DNA from: an uncultured Bacteriovoracaceae bacterium
GTDB lineage: Bacteria > Bdellovibrionota > Bacteriovoracia > Bacteriovoracales > Bacteriovoracaceae
Direction of reading: 5' to 3'
DNA: 64,000 bases
Assembly (NCBI GenBank): GCA_937931205.1
Contig: CALHBF010000007.1
Coordinates: forward strand, 1-64,000
The notes below the pieces were generated by a model, which was not told the DNA's origin, made no database searches, and saw nothing but the letters and a program-made list of their open reading frames with translations. Of the stretch, positions 1 through 8,826 are shown piece after piece. The translations under genes were made by a program, and so were the position numbers. Positions within the stretch are counted from its first letter, which is position 1; each line of letters starts with the position of its first letter.

Positions 1-118
1 TCATAGGTAAATTTTAACCTCTTACGGAAAAAAAGAGGAGTGAAAAACTTATCTCTCAACAAAATTCACTCCCTTCCGAAGAGCCAAGTGAGGAAACTCT
101 AGAAATCAAGGATTTGAT

Positions 119-1654
119 ATGAAGAGATTTAATTACTTCACACTTATGATGCTTGCCCTGGTGGCGGCCACAGGCTGTAATGAGAAAATTTCCCCCAAAC
201 TTTTAGAGGGAAATCAATCAACGACAGTTCCTCCGATTATTGAGCCTGAAGAATACTTCTTGAAAGTTACTAATACCTCACCATCGATAAGAAAATTTCA
301 TCTTCACCAATCTGGTGCAGGAAACTATGCTAAGAAATGTGAAGTGAGAAGTACTGATAAGTTTTCATCTTCTCTTTTTAGAGATCCTTCTCGACGAGCA
401 GAATTCGATATTTCTTGTATTTTTGAGGCCGAGGAACTTTCATTACAACATGGCTTTAGCTTTTCTTTTGAAGCAAGCCCTAATACTTGTGAGTATGTTA
501 CCTACGCTCCATTCTCCTACTTTAACTTCAAACCGGGAGACTCATCTGGAAGTCTGACACAAGTAAGTTGTACTGAAGGTACAAGTGCAGCCAATATTAT
601 TGCTGTAGCTGGAGCAGGAGCTCTTCCTGAAAGTGCAGCAGGACCTGACTCTGTTGGTTGTGGACAAATGGTTGATAATGCTTTTGCTGATAACGTGAGA
701 CAAGTGTTCGCGGCACCTACGGATGATGAAACACTTTGTCGCTACAATTACAGCCGTAATGATGGCCCAAATTGTGATATTGGAACTATTACTGTTACTA
801 ACCATGAATACTCATACACTCCGGCCCAAGATGCCAATCCAGCGACTTTAGGCTATTCTGTATCGACTCGACAAATTAGATGTGGTGGTAAAGTTGGAAA
901 CTGTATTGAAGGTCCAATGAAAACACATAATCCTCCTGCTGATGCAACAACCTTTCTCATTTATCATGAAACAGTAAAGAATCAGGCATTTTCTAAAAAT
1001 GAGGAATATAAGAGTATTTTATCGTCAGCTCATCAGAACTATTACTACGCAAACTTCAGAAGAAATTTGGCGAATCCGCATATTGATTACAATATCCTAA
1101 CTGGCAATCTAGTCAATTATGTCGATGCGTTCACAGGGATGACTGAAATTTTCGCTACTCTGATGGAGAACTATTCTAATAATAAACTTTATAATAATGC
1201 GACCACTGTGCCTGGAACTGATCCTTACCTTGATTCAATTCCTAACACAAGAAGAACGAGAGCCTTAGCTTCTGAGCCTTTTATGGGTCTTGCAGGCTAC
1301 AAAACAAATCCTTACTACACGATTTATTGTCTTGATGCTGCGGAAGAAATGAAAGGTCGAATAAAAATTATGGTGCGTGATTGGGATAGATTTTTCTCAA
1401 CCAATCAAGCTACTTTTGACCTCATTACAGATGCTGATCAATACGATAATGCGCGAATTGATAACCTTACTGATCCGGGAGAACTTCCTGAAGATGGAGA
1501 TGTACTTAACCCTCTTAATGACAGAGCAGACTGGGATGATTTAATTCCTATGAGCAGAACGGTTGGGCCATTATCACCTAATACCACTACATGGGAACCA
1601 GAGCGAGGTTTCTTTCACAATGGGAATTTCCCAAGAATTATTTTAGAAAATTAA
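119..1654 (+). CDS. Putative secreted lipoprotein of unknown function (511 aa)
   Basis: The first 20 residues are a lipoprotein signal: basic start (MKRF), hydrophobic stretch, then a lipobox ending A-T-G-C with Cys20 as the lipidation site. The mature protein is large and rich in Cys, Asn, Tyr and Thr, with Cys scattered through residues 70-270, which suggests disulfides in the periplasm or outer membrane. The middle (about 310-470) is rich in aromatics and has no motif I can name. The start is supported by AAGGA about 9 bases upstream of the ATG. It stands alone and converges on the POT transporter gene. I do not recognise the family; exported lipoprotein is the only firm statement. Confidence 0.75.
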   Translation: MKRFNYFTLMMLALVAATGCNEKISPKLLEGNQSTTVPPIIEPEEYFLKVTNTSPSIRKFHLHQSGAGNYAKKCEVRSTDKFSSSLFRDPSRRAEFDISCIFEAEELSLQHGFSFSFEASPNTCEYVTYAPFSYFNFKPGDSSGSLTQVSCTEGTSAANIIAVAGAGALPESAAGPDSVGCGQMVDNAFADNVRQVFAAPTDDETLCRYNYSRNDGPNCDIGTITVTNHEYSYTPAQDANPATLGYSVSTRQIRCGGKVGNCIEGPMKTHNPPADATTFLIYHETVKNQAFSKNEEYKSILSSAHQNYYYANFRRNLANPHIDYNILTGNLVNYVDAFTGMTEIFATLMENYSNNKLYNNATTVPGTDPYLDSIPNTRRTRALASEPFMGLAGYKTNPYYTIYCLDAAEEMKGRIKIMVRDWDRFFSTNQATFDLITDADQYDNARIDNLTDPGELPEDGDVLNPLNDRADWDDLIPMSRTVGPLSPNTTTWEPERGFFHNGNFPRIILEN

Positions 1655-1693
1655 ACAATACTTCTGTCCTGATTAATTGAGAGTAATTCAGAT

Positions 1694-1720
1694 AAAAAAA
1701 GGCCCCTCAAAAGAGGGGCC
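1694..1720 (-). terminator. Rho-independent terminator of the POT transporter gene
   Basis: An 8-bp GC-rich perfect stem (GGCCCCTC / GAGGGGCC) with an AAAA loop is flanked by seven A on the plus strand, so on the minus strand it ends in seven U. It begins six bases beyond the transporter stop. Confidence 0.9.
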
Positions 1721-1726
1721 GTTTCA

Positions 1727-3106
1727 TTAATTTTCCATGTAGTTTTTAACTTTAAATTTTTTCCCCATCCACCAAAAGACGAGAGAGAAAAGCGCCATAA
1801 GAACAGCGAAGAACATAAAGTAGCCAGCTGAGGCCACTGGATAGAAGTTAATCTCTGAAACATAAGCAGTAATTAAGTTACCAAAAAACACTGTCAGCAG
1901 GAAAACTGACATGATTGACGATTTCATAGAACGTGGGGCTTGCGTATAAGCAAATTCAAGTCCTGTAATAGAAATCATCACTTCGGCCATTGTAATAACT
2001 AAGTATGGAAAGAACTGCCACATCACGTTTACTTTATTCCCTGACCCATCCATCCATATTTGGATGAGACCGATGAGAAGGAATGAGAAAGCGCTAATGA
2101 ACATTCCCCAAGTCATACGACGAATCGGAGTCATTTTAATTCCCATTCTTTCGAAGAATGGATAGACCACGAATGAGAAGAATGGAATCAGTCCCATCAC
2201 CATAATGGGGTTCCAAGCAGCAATCTGACTTGCTTCAAATTGCACACCCATAAATACCAAATCCATATTCATTGCTTGAATAACCCAGCTTGAACCGTGT
2301 TGATCAAAGAGCGCCCAGAAAACAGAAATAGCGGCAAAGAGCTTTGCAATATCAAATACGGCCTTTACAGCATCGATTTGTTCTTGAGAATGATCTTTGA
2401 TAGCAGCATCAAGGAAACTCATCCCTGTTACTCTATTTTTACCATTTTTAAGTGCTGACTTCACAACATGAACAAGGCCATGGCCATCTGACTTTGTCGG
2501 TGGAATGTGAACGAATTGATTTCTTCCTAACCAGAAAATGAATGTCGCAATAAACATCAACACACCAGGAATACCAAAGGCGACAGAAGCGCCATACTCT
2601 TTAAGGGTCCATGGAGTAATAAGTGTTGAGAAGAATGAACCGAAGTTAATCATGAAATAAAAGAGCTCATAGATCTTTTGCATCAAATGTTGCTGACTAG
2701 ATTTAAACTGATCTCCTACGTGAGCAGAAACACAAGGCTTAATTCCACCAGAACCTAGAGCAATTAATCCAAGACCTGCATAAAGACCCATCTCTGTTTC
2801 CCAGATTGCAAGGACAGCATGTCCAAGACAGTAAACAAGCGAGAGATAGAGAATTGTTTTATATTTTCCCCAAATGCGATCAGAAATCCACGCTCCAAGA
2901 AGTGGAGTAAGGTAACAGACACCCGCAAACAAGTGATAAACAGAAGTGGCCTTAGCTTCTTGAAAAAGCAAAACCTGAATCATAAATACCGTTAGGATTG
3001 AGCGCATACCATAGTAGCTATATCGCTCACAGGCCTCATTACCTACGATGTACTTAATTTGCGGCGGAAATTTATTATCTAGTTCAGTAGTACTAGTTGT
3101 CGTCAT
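1727..3106 (-). CDS. POT/PTR2-family proton-dependent oligopeptide transporter
   Basis: An MFS transporter that imports di- and tripeptides with protons across the inner membrane. Seen: the ExxER helix-1 motif (NEACERYSYYG, residues 24-28), the PTR2 signature around GAWISDRIWGKYKT, the second signature FYFMINFGS, and about 12-14 hydrophobic segments. Length 459 aa is usual for bacterial POT proteins. The reading frame runs 13 codons further upstream, but the ATG at 3106 has AAGGA six bases before it and opens the normal polar N-terminus. It has its own terminator. Peptide uptake fits an organism that degrades outside protein. Substrate range cannot be read from sequence. Confidence 0.92.
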   Translation of the reverse strand: MTTTSTTELDNKFPPQIKYIVGNEACERYSYYGMRSILTVFMIQVLLFQEAKATSVYHLFAGVCYLTPLLGAWISDRIWGKYKTILYLSLVYCLGHAVLAIWETEMGLYAGLGLIALGSGGIKPCVSAHVGDQFKSSQQHLMQKIYELFYFMINFGSFFSTLITPWTLKEYGASVAFGIPGVLMFIATFIFWLGRNQFVHIPPTKSDGHGLVHVVKSALKNGKNRVTGMSFLDAAIKDHSQEQIDAVKAVFDIAKLFAAISVFWALFDQHGSSWVIQAMNMDLVFMGVQFEASQIAAWNPIMVMGLIPFFSFVVYPFFERMGIKMTPIRRMTWGMFISAFSFLLIGLIQIWMDGSGNKVNVMWQFFPYLVITMAEVMISITGLEFAYTQAPRSMKSSIMSVFLLTVFFGNLITAYVSEINFYPVASAGYFMFFAVLMALFSLVFWWMGKKFKVKNYMEN

Positions 3107-3175
3107 TCTTAGTCCTTGAGTGAAATAATCTGTAAATTTTAACACTCAAGAAATAATTCTGACAACTTTAGATAA

Positions 3176-3204
3176 GTTACAAGGGAGATTCCTCCCCCTG
3201 TAAC
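3176..3204 (-). other. Hairpin between small secreted protein gene and POT gene
   Basis: GTTACA pairs with TGTAAC, with a second G-rich/C-rich stem inside. It lies just past the stop of the 3214-3669 gene and before the POT start. The tract after it on the minus strand is only weakly U-rich, so it may be a weak terminator or an attenuating structure. Confidence 0.4.
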
Positions 3205-3213
3205 TCAAAATGC

Positions 3214-3669
3214 TTATAATTTTGAATACTTTTGGATCTTGACCATATCATCCGAGTGGCACTCATCATAATTCTCAGTATAAATGCCCTCCACTTCAAG
3301 AGAATCAGGAACAATGTTTCTGGCACCATCCACTAATACGGAGTAACTTAAAACTTTACTGTCACTATAATCACAACCAGAACCACGAGTGTGGGCCACA
3401 ACTTTTTTCACAGCAACCTTAAACTTATTTCCCGCTTCTCTAAAGATCACCTTATTTTCAACCAGCTCACCTTCATTAGTCTTCACTGAAAACTGATAAT
3501 ATGGCGTTTGAGGTAGAGTTGGAATCACCAGCTTCAATGAAACATCACTTACACAAGTCACAGTTGGAAGACCTTCGAGGTCAGAAGGCAGTGATTTAGC
3601 CTCGAAACAAGTCACAGCAAATGAAGTGGCCGATGTGAGAAAAAGAAAAAGGGCGATTAATGATTTCAT
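3214..3669 (-). CDS. Small secreted protein, unknown function (151 aa)
   Basis: A clear Sec signal peptide (MKSLIALFLFLTSATSFA) with likely cleavage after residue 18. The mature part of about 133 residues has five Cys (near 21, 39, 99, 136 and others) and alternating hydrophobic/polar segments that look like beta strands. I do not recognise the family. A ribosome-binding stretch (AGGAG) precedes the ATG. The gene stands in front of the POT transporter on the same strand, separated by a hairpin. Confidence 0.7.
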   Translation of the reverse strand: MKSLIALFLFLTSATSFAVTCFEAKSLPSDLEGLPTVTCVSDVSLKLVIPTLPQTPYYQFSVKTNEGELVENKVIFREAGNKFKVAVKKVVAHTRGSGCDYSDSKVLSYSVLVDGARNIVPDSLEVEGIYTENYDECHSDDMVKIQKYSKL

Positions 3670-3752
3670 TATAACTCCTATCAGTTGGTAATTTGATGTG
3701 GAGTATGTAACAAAACTAAACGTAGAACTAAAGTTAAGTTTTGGTTAAGAGC

Positions 3753-3786
3753 TTATATGCTCTAGAAGAAATTCTAGAGCATATAA
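3753..3786 (-). other. 15-bp perfect inverted repeat after the ferredoxin gene
   Basis: Two 15-base arms (TTATATGCTCTAGAA and its complement) around a GAAA loop, starting six bases beyond the ferredoxin stop. In the minus direction the bases after the stem are GCTCTTAACC, so there is no U-tract. It is placed like a terminator but is not a classical one. Confidence 0.7.
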
Positions 3787-3791
3787 ATAAT

Positions 3792-4331
3792 TCACTCTTC
3801 CGAATCTGAAAATTTAAACGGCTTAGGTCTCTTGTTTCCGCCTAGTTTTTTAGGCTTGTTTTGTGAATCAGGAGCTTCATCACCATTCTTTTCCCAGTGC
3901 TTGAACCAAGTATCGCCATTCTTACCTTGAACAACTTTTTCTTCGCGTTCTTTCAGAATTGATTCTACTTCTTCTTTCTTACGCACTTTGGTCTGTGGCT
4001 TCTTATCTGACTCGTTTTTACCAGTGAAAGTATTTTTCTCGTGAGCAGAAATATCAATCGTCACGTCCCCTGTGAGACGAGTCTGACATGATAAGCGCTC
4101 TTTGGTGATGTGAAAAACATTTCCAAGAAGTCTTAACTCTTCAAAGCTTTGAGGAGTTAAATTTTCTTCACCTGACTTCACAACAATCATACAGTCACTG
4201 CAAGTAGCACAACCACCACAGCTTGATTTAATTTTTTTTCCAGCACCTTTTAATTGTGTCAGGAGATTTTCTTCGCCATTGAAGTCTAGGACTTCCCCGC
4301 TTGGCAATAGGGTTACTTTAAAATTGCTCAT
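3792..4331 (-). CDS. 2Fe-2S ferredoxin with charged C-terminal extension
   Basis: An electron carrier of the plant/adrenodoxin-like 2Fe-2S fold. Seen: cluster ligands Cys38, Cys44, Cys47 (C-x5-C-x2-C) and Cys82 in LSCQTRL, as in the family; an extra Cys41 lies inside the ligand loop. The ferredoxin domain ends near residue 95. The remaining 85 residues are very rich in Lys, Glu and Asp with a WFKHW patch and are not part of the usual fold (most such ferredoxins are 95-115 aa). The start ATG overlaps the upstream stop (ATGA), so it is translationally coupled to the PHA-type protein. Redox partner unknown. Confidence 0.85.
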   Translation of the reverse strand: MSNFKVTLLPSGEVLDFNGEENLLTQLKGAGKKIKSSCGGCATCSDCMIVVKSGEENLTPQSFEELRLLGNVFHITKERLSCQTRLTGDVTIDISAHEKNTFTGKNESDKKPQTKVRKKEEVESILKEREEKVVQGKNGDTWFKHWEKNGDEAPDSQNKPKKLGGNKRPKPFKFSDSEE

Positions 4332-4609
4332 ACTACTTTCTTAATCTGATGTTCGATCGTCTCTAAAATTTTTGATTTAAATGGTTTTAACATAAACCCA
4401 AGATCAACGCTGACCTGGGCTTCTTCATCGGTAAAGTGAATCTTGGCCTCAAAACCACTTCCCTTCGCTGACATTTTACAGTCAGCATCACTCTTCTCAA
4501 CCTGAGCTTTAACACCGAATTTGGCAATCACTTCAGGAATCAATTCGCATGCCTTGTTATAAGCAGCTTTTTTATCAGTGATATTGGTATAAGGAATTTT
4601 TAAATCCAT
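4328..4609 (-). CDS. Polyhydroxyalkanoic-acid-system-like small protein (93 aa)
   Basis: A short protein resembling the PHA_gran_rgn family (putative polyhydroxyalkanoic acid system protein). The match is the second half: G-F-E-A-K-I, then a V-D-L-G-F-M-L-K-P-F-K stretch, then a basic amphipathic helix, which mirrors the family's LGfLLsplK region. No PHA synthase or phasin is nearby, so a storage role is unproven. It sits between dut and the ferredoxin gene, overlapping the latter by four bases. ATCTCCT on the plus strand upstream of the start gives an AGGAG ribosome site. Confidence 0.6.
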   Translation of the reverse strand: MDLKIPYTNITDKKAAYNKACELIPEVIAKFGVKAQVEKSDADCKMSAKGSGFEAKIHFTDEEAQVSVDLGFMLKPFKSKILETIEHQIKKVV

Positions 4610-4622
4610 TTAATCTCCTCTA

Positions 4623-5078
4623 CTACTTGGTTCCTGTTGAACCAAAGCCACCAGCACCACGTGCAGTGGAATTAAGCTCGGTACTTGAAACAAAGTTTGC
4701 CTGAATAACAGGAGCGATTACCAGTTGAGCAATTCTTAGGCCATGCTCAATTTCATAATCATCTGTTCCGAAGTTACCGATAATAATATTAATTTCCCCG
4801 CGGTAATCAGCATCAACTGTACCTGGTGAGTTTACTACCAGTAACGGTGATTTTAGAGATAAACCCGAACGAGGGCGCACTTGAATTTCATAGCCCTCTG
4901 GGATTTCCATCGCAAGTCCAGTTGGAACAAGAATTCTCTGACCGGGTTTAACGATCAAAGATTTTTTACCAGGAAGACTAGCGCGAATATCGGCCCCAGC
5001 GGCCTGTTCAGTAGCATAAAAAGGAAGGCCAAACTCTGGATCAAAATGATCCAGAGTTTTTACTTTTACAGGAACCAT
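4623..5078 (-). CDS. dut: Deoxyuridine 5'-triphosphate nucleotidohydrolase (dUTPase)
   Basis: Hydrolyses dUTP to dUMP and pyrophosphate, keeping uracil out of DNA and supplying dUMP for dTTP synthesis. All five trimeric-dUTPase motifs are present: AGADIRA (27-33), RPRSGLS (68-74), [11 protein letters not shown] (86-96, with the catalytic Asp and Tyr), RIAQLV near 115, and the Gly-rich C-terminal arm [10 protein letters not shown] (140-149). Length 151 aa matches E. coli Dut. It overlaps the pnp stop by one base (TAATG), so the two are co-transcribed and coupled. Confidence 0.97.
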   Translation of the reverse strand: MVPVKVKTLDHFDPEFGLPFYATEQAAGADIRASLPGKKSLIVKPGQRILVPTGLAMEIPEGYEIQVRPRSGLSLKSPLLVVNSPGTVDADYRGEINIIIGNFGTDDYEIEHGLRIAQLVIAPVIQANFVSSTELNSTARGAGGFGSTGTK

Positions 5079-7204
5079 TACTTCGCAGCCTTCTTAGTAA
5101 GAGGAGCGATAGCTTTTACTGAAAGCTTAATTTTTCCGAAGCGATCAACTTCAAGAACTTTTACATCAAGCTTTTGACCTTCACTTAGGTACTCGTTTAC
5201 GTCAGCAACGCGCTCATCAGCGATTTCTGAAACGTGCACAAGTCCTGAAAGACCCGGAACGATATCAACGAATGCACCATACTCTTTAATTGTTACAACT
5301 GTACCGTTGTAGACAGCACCAATCTTAGGACCGTTTAGTTGCATATCTGCAAGAGTAATAACTTCGTCAATCTTGTTTGTATCAACACCAAGAACTTTAA
5401 CTGTTCCATCTTCAGCAACATCCATAGTAACTGAGAAGTTTTCTTGAAGAGCTTTAATGTTTTTACCACCAGGTCCAATAAGAGCTCCGATTTTATCAGG
5501 AGCAATTTTGAATGACTTGATTTGTGGCACACCAGCTTTGAAAGCAGGACGGTGAGTAGAAATCGTTTTTGCCATTTCTCCAAGGATATGAAGACGAGCT
5601 TCTTTCGCTTGAGCAAGAGCTTTACGGAAAATCTCCTCAGAGATACCAGCAATTTTCATATCCATCTGAATAGCTGTGATTCCATTTGCTGTACCAGCAA
5701 GTTTGAAGTCCATATCACCTAGGTGATCTTCATCTCCTAGAATATCAGTTAGGATCTTATAGTTTTCGCCTTCTTTCACTAGACCCATAGCAATCCCTGC
5801 AACAGGACCTACTAGAGGAACACCAGCATCCATAAGCGCCATTGAACCAGAACATACTGAACCCATAGAAGAAGAACCGTTAGATTCTAAAACTTCACAA
5901 GCTACACGGATGGTGTAAGGGAAGTCAGCCTGAGAAGGCATTGCTTTTTTAAGAGCGCGCTCAGCAAGGTTTCCGTGACCAATTTCACGACGACCAACAC
6001 CTCTGTAACCTTTCGCCTCACCAACAGAGAATGGTGGCATAGCGTAGTGAAGATAGAACTTATCGAAAGCAACTCCGAAGATTGAGTCAGACATCTGCTC
6101 ACCTTCTTTACCGCCGATCGTTACAGAAGCAAGAACTTGAGTCTCACCACGTGTGAAAAGAGATGAACCGTGAACAGATGCAAGAACAGAAGTTTCAGTC
6201 TCAATCTGACGAACTTTCGTTACAGGACGACCTGCAATTCTCTTCTCTTCATTTAGGATATCTGCACGCATAAGTTTATAAAGAATTTCATCTGTAACTT
6301 TTGCAGCTTCTTTTCCAAATTCAGCGTCTGCATCTAACCCATAACGAGCAGGATCTTTCTTAAGAGCTTCTTTAACAGTTGCTCTCATAGCATTAGTAGC
6401 ATTTGTACGTTGTTGTTTTACGTTTACTGAAAGAACATCACGAGCAACTTTTGAGAAATCCTCAAGACCTTTAGTCATAAGAGTTGCATTCGGAGTTGCA
6501 GGAGTGAACTCTCTCTTTTTCTGACCAACTTCTTTAACCATTTTATCAAGAAGCTTACAGAACTCTTGAATGTTTTTGTGAGCGAAAACAATTGCTTCAA
6601 GCATTGCTTCCTCACTTACTTGATTAGACTCACCTTCAACCATTAGTACTGCTTCGTTAGAACCAGCAACAAGAAGTGAAAGCTCAGACTCATCCCACTC
6701 TTTACGAGTTGGGTTAAGAACTAGTTTTCCATCAAGTTTTCCAACTTTCGCATAACCCATTGGACCATTGAAAGGGATATCAGAAATAGCAAGAGCAGCC
6801 GCAGTTCCTAGACCAGCTAGAACTTCCGGATCTCCACCACCAAGAGAAACAACTTGCGCCATGATGATTGTCTCATTCATGAAGCCTTCAGGAAAAAGTG
6901 GACGAAGAGGACGATCGATAAGACGCATGATTAGGATTTCAGCGTTTGAAGGACGACCTTCACGCTTAAGGAATCCACCTAGGAATTTACCAGCAGCGTA
7001 GAATTTTTCTTTATAATCAACAAGAAGTGGGAAGAAATCTTGCCCATCGTTAACTTCTTTAGCACAACAGATTGTTACTAGAACCTGAGTTCCTTCACAT
7101 GAAGCAAGAACAGCTGAATCAGCTTGTTTTGCTAGACGGCCAGTTTCAATGGTAATTTCCTTACCACCGTAATTCATCTTGAATTCTTTTTTGTTATTTA
7201 ACAT
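5078..7204 (-). CDS. pnp: Polyribonucleotide nucleotidyltransferase (PNPase)
   Basis: A phosphorolytic 3'-5' exoribonuclease of RNA decay. Seen: two RNase PH-like domains, the catalytic aspartate region [15 protein letters not shown], then a KH domain ([12 protein letters not shown]) and a C-terminal S1 domain ([19 protein letters not shown]). The start at 7204 is chosen because TAGGAGAATCT lies directly before it; the frame continues 14 codons upstream without a ribosome site. That gives 708 aa, normal for the family. It follows rpsO, as in many proteobacteria, but a strong terminator lies between them. Its leader carries a long hairpin (7296-7345) that could be an autoregulatory site. Confidence 0.97.
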   Translation of the reverse strand: MLNNKKEFKMNYGGKEITIETGRLAKQADSAVLASCEGTQVLVTICCAKEVNDGQDFFPLLVDYKEKFYAAGKFLGGFLKREGRPSNAEILIMRLIDRPLRPLFPEGFMNETIIMAQVVSLGGGDPEVLAGLGTAAALAISDIPFNGPMGYAKVGKLDGKLVLNPTRKEWDESELSLLVAGSNEAVLMVEGESNQVSEEAMLEAIVFAHKNIQEFCKLLDKMVKEVGQKKREFTPATPNATLMTKGLEDFSKVARDVLSVNVKQQRTNATNAMRATVKEALKKDPARYGLDADAEFGKEAAKVTDEILYKLMRADILNEEKRIAGRPVTKVRQIETETSVLASVHGSSLFTRGETQVLASVTIGGKEGEQMSDSIFGVAFDKFYLHYAMPPFSVGEAKGYRGVGRREIGHGNLAERALKKAMPSQADFPYTIRVACEVLESNGSSSMGSVCSGSMALMDAGVPLVGPVAGIAMGLVKEGENYKILTDILGDEDHLGDMDFKLAGTANGITAIQMDMKIAGISEEIFRKALAQAKEARLHILGEMAKTISTHRPAFKAGVPQIKSFKIAPDKIGALIGPGGKNIKALQENFSVTMDVAEDGTVKVLGVDTNKIDEVITLADMQLNGPKIGAVYNGTVVTIKEYGAFVDIVPGLSGLVHVSEIADERVADVNEYLSEGQKLDVKVLEVDRFGKIKLSVKAIAPLTKKAAK

Positions 7205-7295
7205 AGATTCTCCTAGAAATAACCTTCGTAGTGGACCAAATAGCACACCACATGTTTATGTATATATAGTTTGGGATTTTTTAGAGGAAGTTTGA

Positions 7296-7345
7296 GAGAT
7301 AAAGAGTAAACAAAACTTTGAATCGTTTAATTTACTTTTTATCTC
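7296..7345 (-). promoter_or_regulatory. Long stem-loop in the pnp leader
   Basis: Arms 7296-7310 and 7331-7345 match at 14 of 15 positions, and AAAC/GTTT inside the loop can lengthen the stem. It lies about 90-140 bases before the pnp start and after the rpsO terminator. In E. coli the pnp leader carries a hairpin cut by RNase III that mediates autoregulation; the same role here is by analogy only. Confidence 0.5.
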
Positions 7346-7373
7346 CAAAAATCACGTCCCTTCTAAAAAATCT

Positions 7374-7402
7374 AAAAAAAAGGGGCCAACAAAATTGGCC
7401 CC
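7374..7402 (-). terminator. Rho-independent terminator after rpsO
   Basis: Perfect 8-bp stem GGGGCCAA/TTGGCCCC with a 5-base loop, followed on the minus strand by eight U. It separates rpsO from pnp. Confidence 0.92.
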
Positions 7403-7411
7403 TTCTTATTA

Positions 7412-7678
7412 TTACTTACGTAGACCTAGCTCTGCAATTAGTTTCGCGTAACGAGCGTTATCTTTAGCATTTAAATACTTAAGAAGTGAACGACGCTGAC
7501 CAATTAGCTTCATAAGACCTCTCATTGAAGAGTGATCTTTCTTGTTACCAGCAAGGTGACCAGAAAGGTTTGTGATTCTTTCTGTAAGGATGGCAACTTG
7601 AACTTCTGTAGATCCAGTGTTCTTCTCAGATCCACCGAATTTTTTTACTAGTTCTGCTGTTTTTTCAACTGTAATCAT
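7412..7678 (-). CDS. rpsO: 30S ribosomal protein S15
   Basis: A primary rRNA-binding protein of the small subunit that contacts the central domain of 16S rRNA. At 88 aa it has the standard length, and it carries family hallmarks: GSTEVQVAILTERI, LxGHLxxNKKDHSSMRGL, and the closing RRSLLKYL with a basic tail. AGGAGAAAG precedes the ATG. The order rpsO then pnp is widely conserved; here a strong terminator sits between them. Confidence 0.98.
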   Translation of the reverse strand: MITVEKTAELVKKFGGSEKNTGSTEVQVAILTERITNLSGHLAGNKKDHSSMRGLMKLIGQRRSLLKYLNAKDNARYAKLIAELGLRK

Positions 7679-7784
7679 ATCTTTCTCCTATGCCCAAGTC
7701 CCAATCTTGCATTGAAACCTAGTACAAGTTTTAAGTAGTTGAGCACTATTGCCACTACCCTTGTTTTTTTGTCTTAAAGCAGTT

Positions 7785-8777
7785 TTATCTAAGAAATTCA
7801 GACATGTAAATCTTTAATTGGGCAAGTAGTCGCTCCTCAATCTGGCGAATTCTCTCGCGACTTACTCCGTAATCATTAGCAATGGATTGCAAACTTTCTG
7901 GGATCTCGCTAAGTAGTCGTTTTTCAAAGATTTCACGATCACGAGGCTTTAGGTGACGCATAAAGTCACCTAACTTGTCTTTGAGGATCTCCAAATTCTC
8001 CAAATCACCCAACTGCTCATCTAAAGAAGCTGAGTCATCGGCAAGAAAGTCCCCAATACTGCTTTTAGAGTCCTCATCCACCGGTCGATCAAGACTGACC
8101 TCTTGGCCAAATGACCCCAGACGCTGGTCCATTTCTACCACTGACTTTTCAGATACACCCAAAGTTTCTGAAAGAAGTTTTACATCAGGATTAATCCCCA
8201 TGCTCATCAACTTCTGTTTTTCTTTCATCAGATTATAAAAAAGTTTTTTCTGTTCTTGGGTCGTTCCAATTTTAATCAAACGGAAGTTATCAAGGATAAA
8301 TTTTAGGATGTAAGAGCGAATCCACCAGCTGGCATAATAAGAGAGCTTGGCCCCTTTAGAAGGATCGTATTTTGAAACGGCCTTCATCAAACCAATATTG
8401 CCTTCCTGAATCAAATCCATCACATTCTTGTAAGCTGAACGATATTCAAGAGCGATTTTTACCACTAAGCGAAGATTGGCCACCACTAGTTTTTTGGCGA
8501 CTTCAATATCACCAGTCTGAAAAAGTTCACTCGTAAGTTCTTTTTCTTCGTCAGGGCTCAGTAATTTATAGCGAGCAATTTCTTTTAAATAAAGTGTAAG
8601 AGGATCTTGAACTTTGAGCGAACGATCCGGTCTGATCGCTGGAGTACGTGTGGCCACTTCTGGAAGAAGTTGATCCATATCCGAGATATCGATGATATCT
8701 TCTTTATTTTTGTGAATAGACTTATTTTTATCCGTGACGATTTCAACATCGACAACAGGTGATTTTGGTTTTGTCAT
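7785..8777 (-). CDS. RpoH-like (sigma-32 family) RNA polymerase sigma factor
   Basis: An alternative sigma-70-family factor of 330 aa. Seen: an N-terminal stretch of about 55 residues rich in Asp/Lys; region 1.2 (DPLTLYLKEIARYKLLSPDEE); region 2 (LVVANLRLVVKIALEYR, DLIQEGNIGLMKAVSKYD, LSYYASWWIRSYI); an RpoH-box-like segment TTQEQKKLFYNL; and region 4 with a helix-turn-helix (SIANDYGVSRERIRQIEERLL). The RpoH-box favours the heat-shock class over the primary sigma. The regulon cannot be told from here. It lies upstream of rpsO on the same strand with 106 bases between them. Confidence 0.88.
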   Translation of the reverse strand: MTKPKSPVVDVEIVTDKNKSIHKNKEDIIDISDMDQLLPEVATRTPAIRPDRSLKVQDPLTLYLKEIARYKLLSPDEEKELTSELFQTGDIEVAKKLVVANLRLVVKIALEYRSAYKNVMDLIQEGNIGLMKAVSKYDPSKGAKLSYYASWWIRSYILKFILDNFRLIKIGTTQEQKKLFYNLMKEKQKLMSMGINPDVKLLSETLGVSEKSVVEMDQRLGSFGQEVSLDRPVDEDSKSSIGDFLADDSASLDEQLGDLENLEILKDKLGDFMRHLKPRDREIFEKRLLSEIPESLQSIANDYGVSRERIRQIEERLLAQLKIYMSEFLR

Positions 8778-8826
8778 GAATCTAATGTGGGGATTGTCCC
8801 CTTTCTTGTCAAGTTAAGCCCATGAA

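Noticed and set aside
1-118. Possible end of an upstream gene or a terminator (CCTCTT/AAGAGG)
   Set aside because: Stem is only 6 bp with a 9-base loop and no U-run; no frame reads in from the edge convincingly.
542-805. 87-aa antisense frame inside the lipoprotein gene
   Set aside because: Low-complexity Ser/Thr/Ile translation, fully inside a convincing gene on the other strand, no ribosome site.
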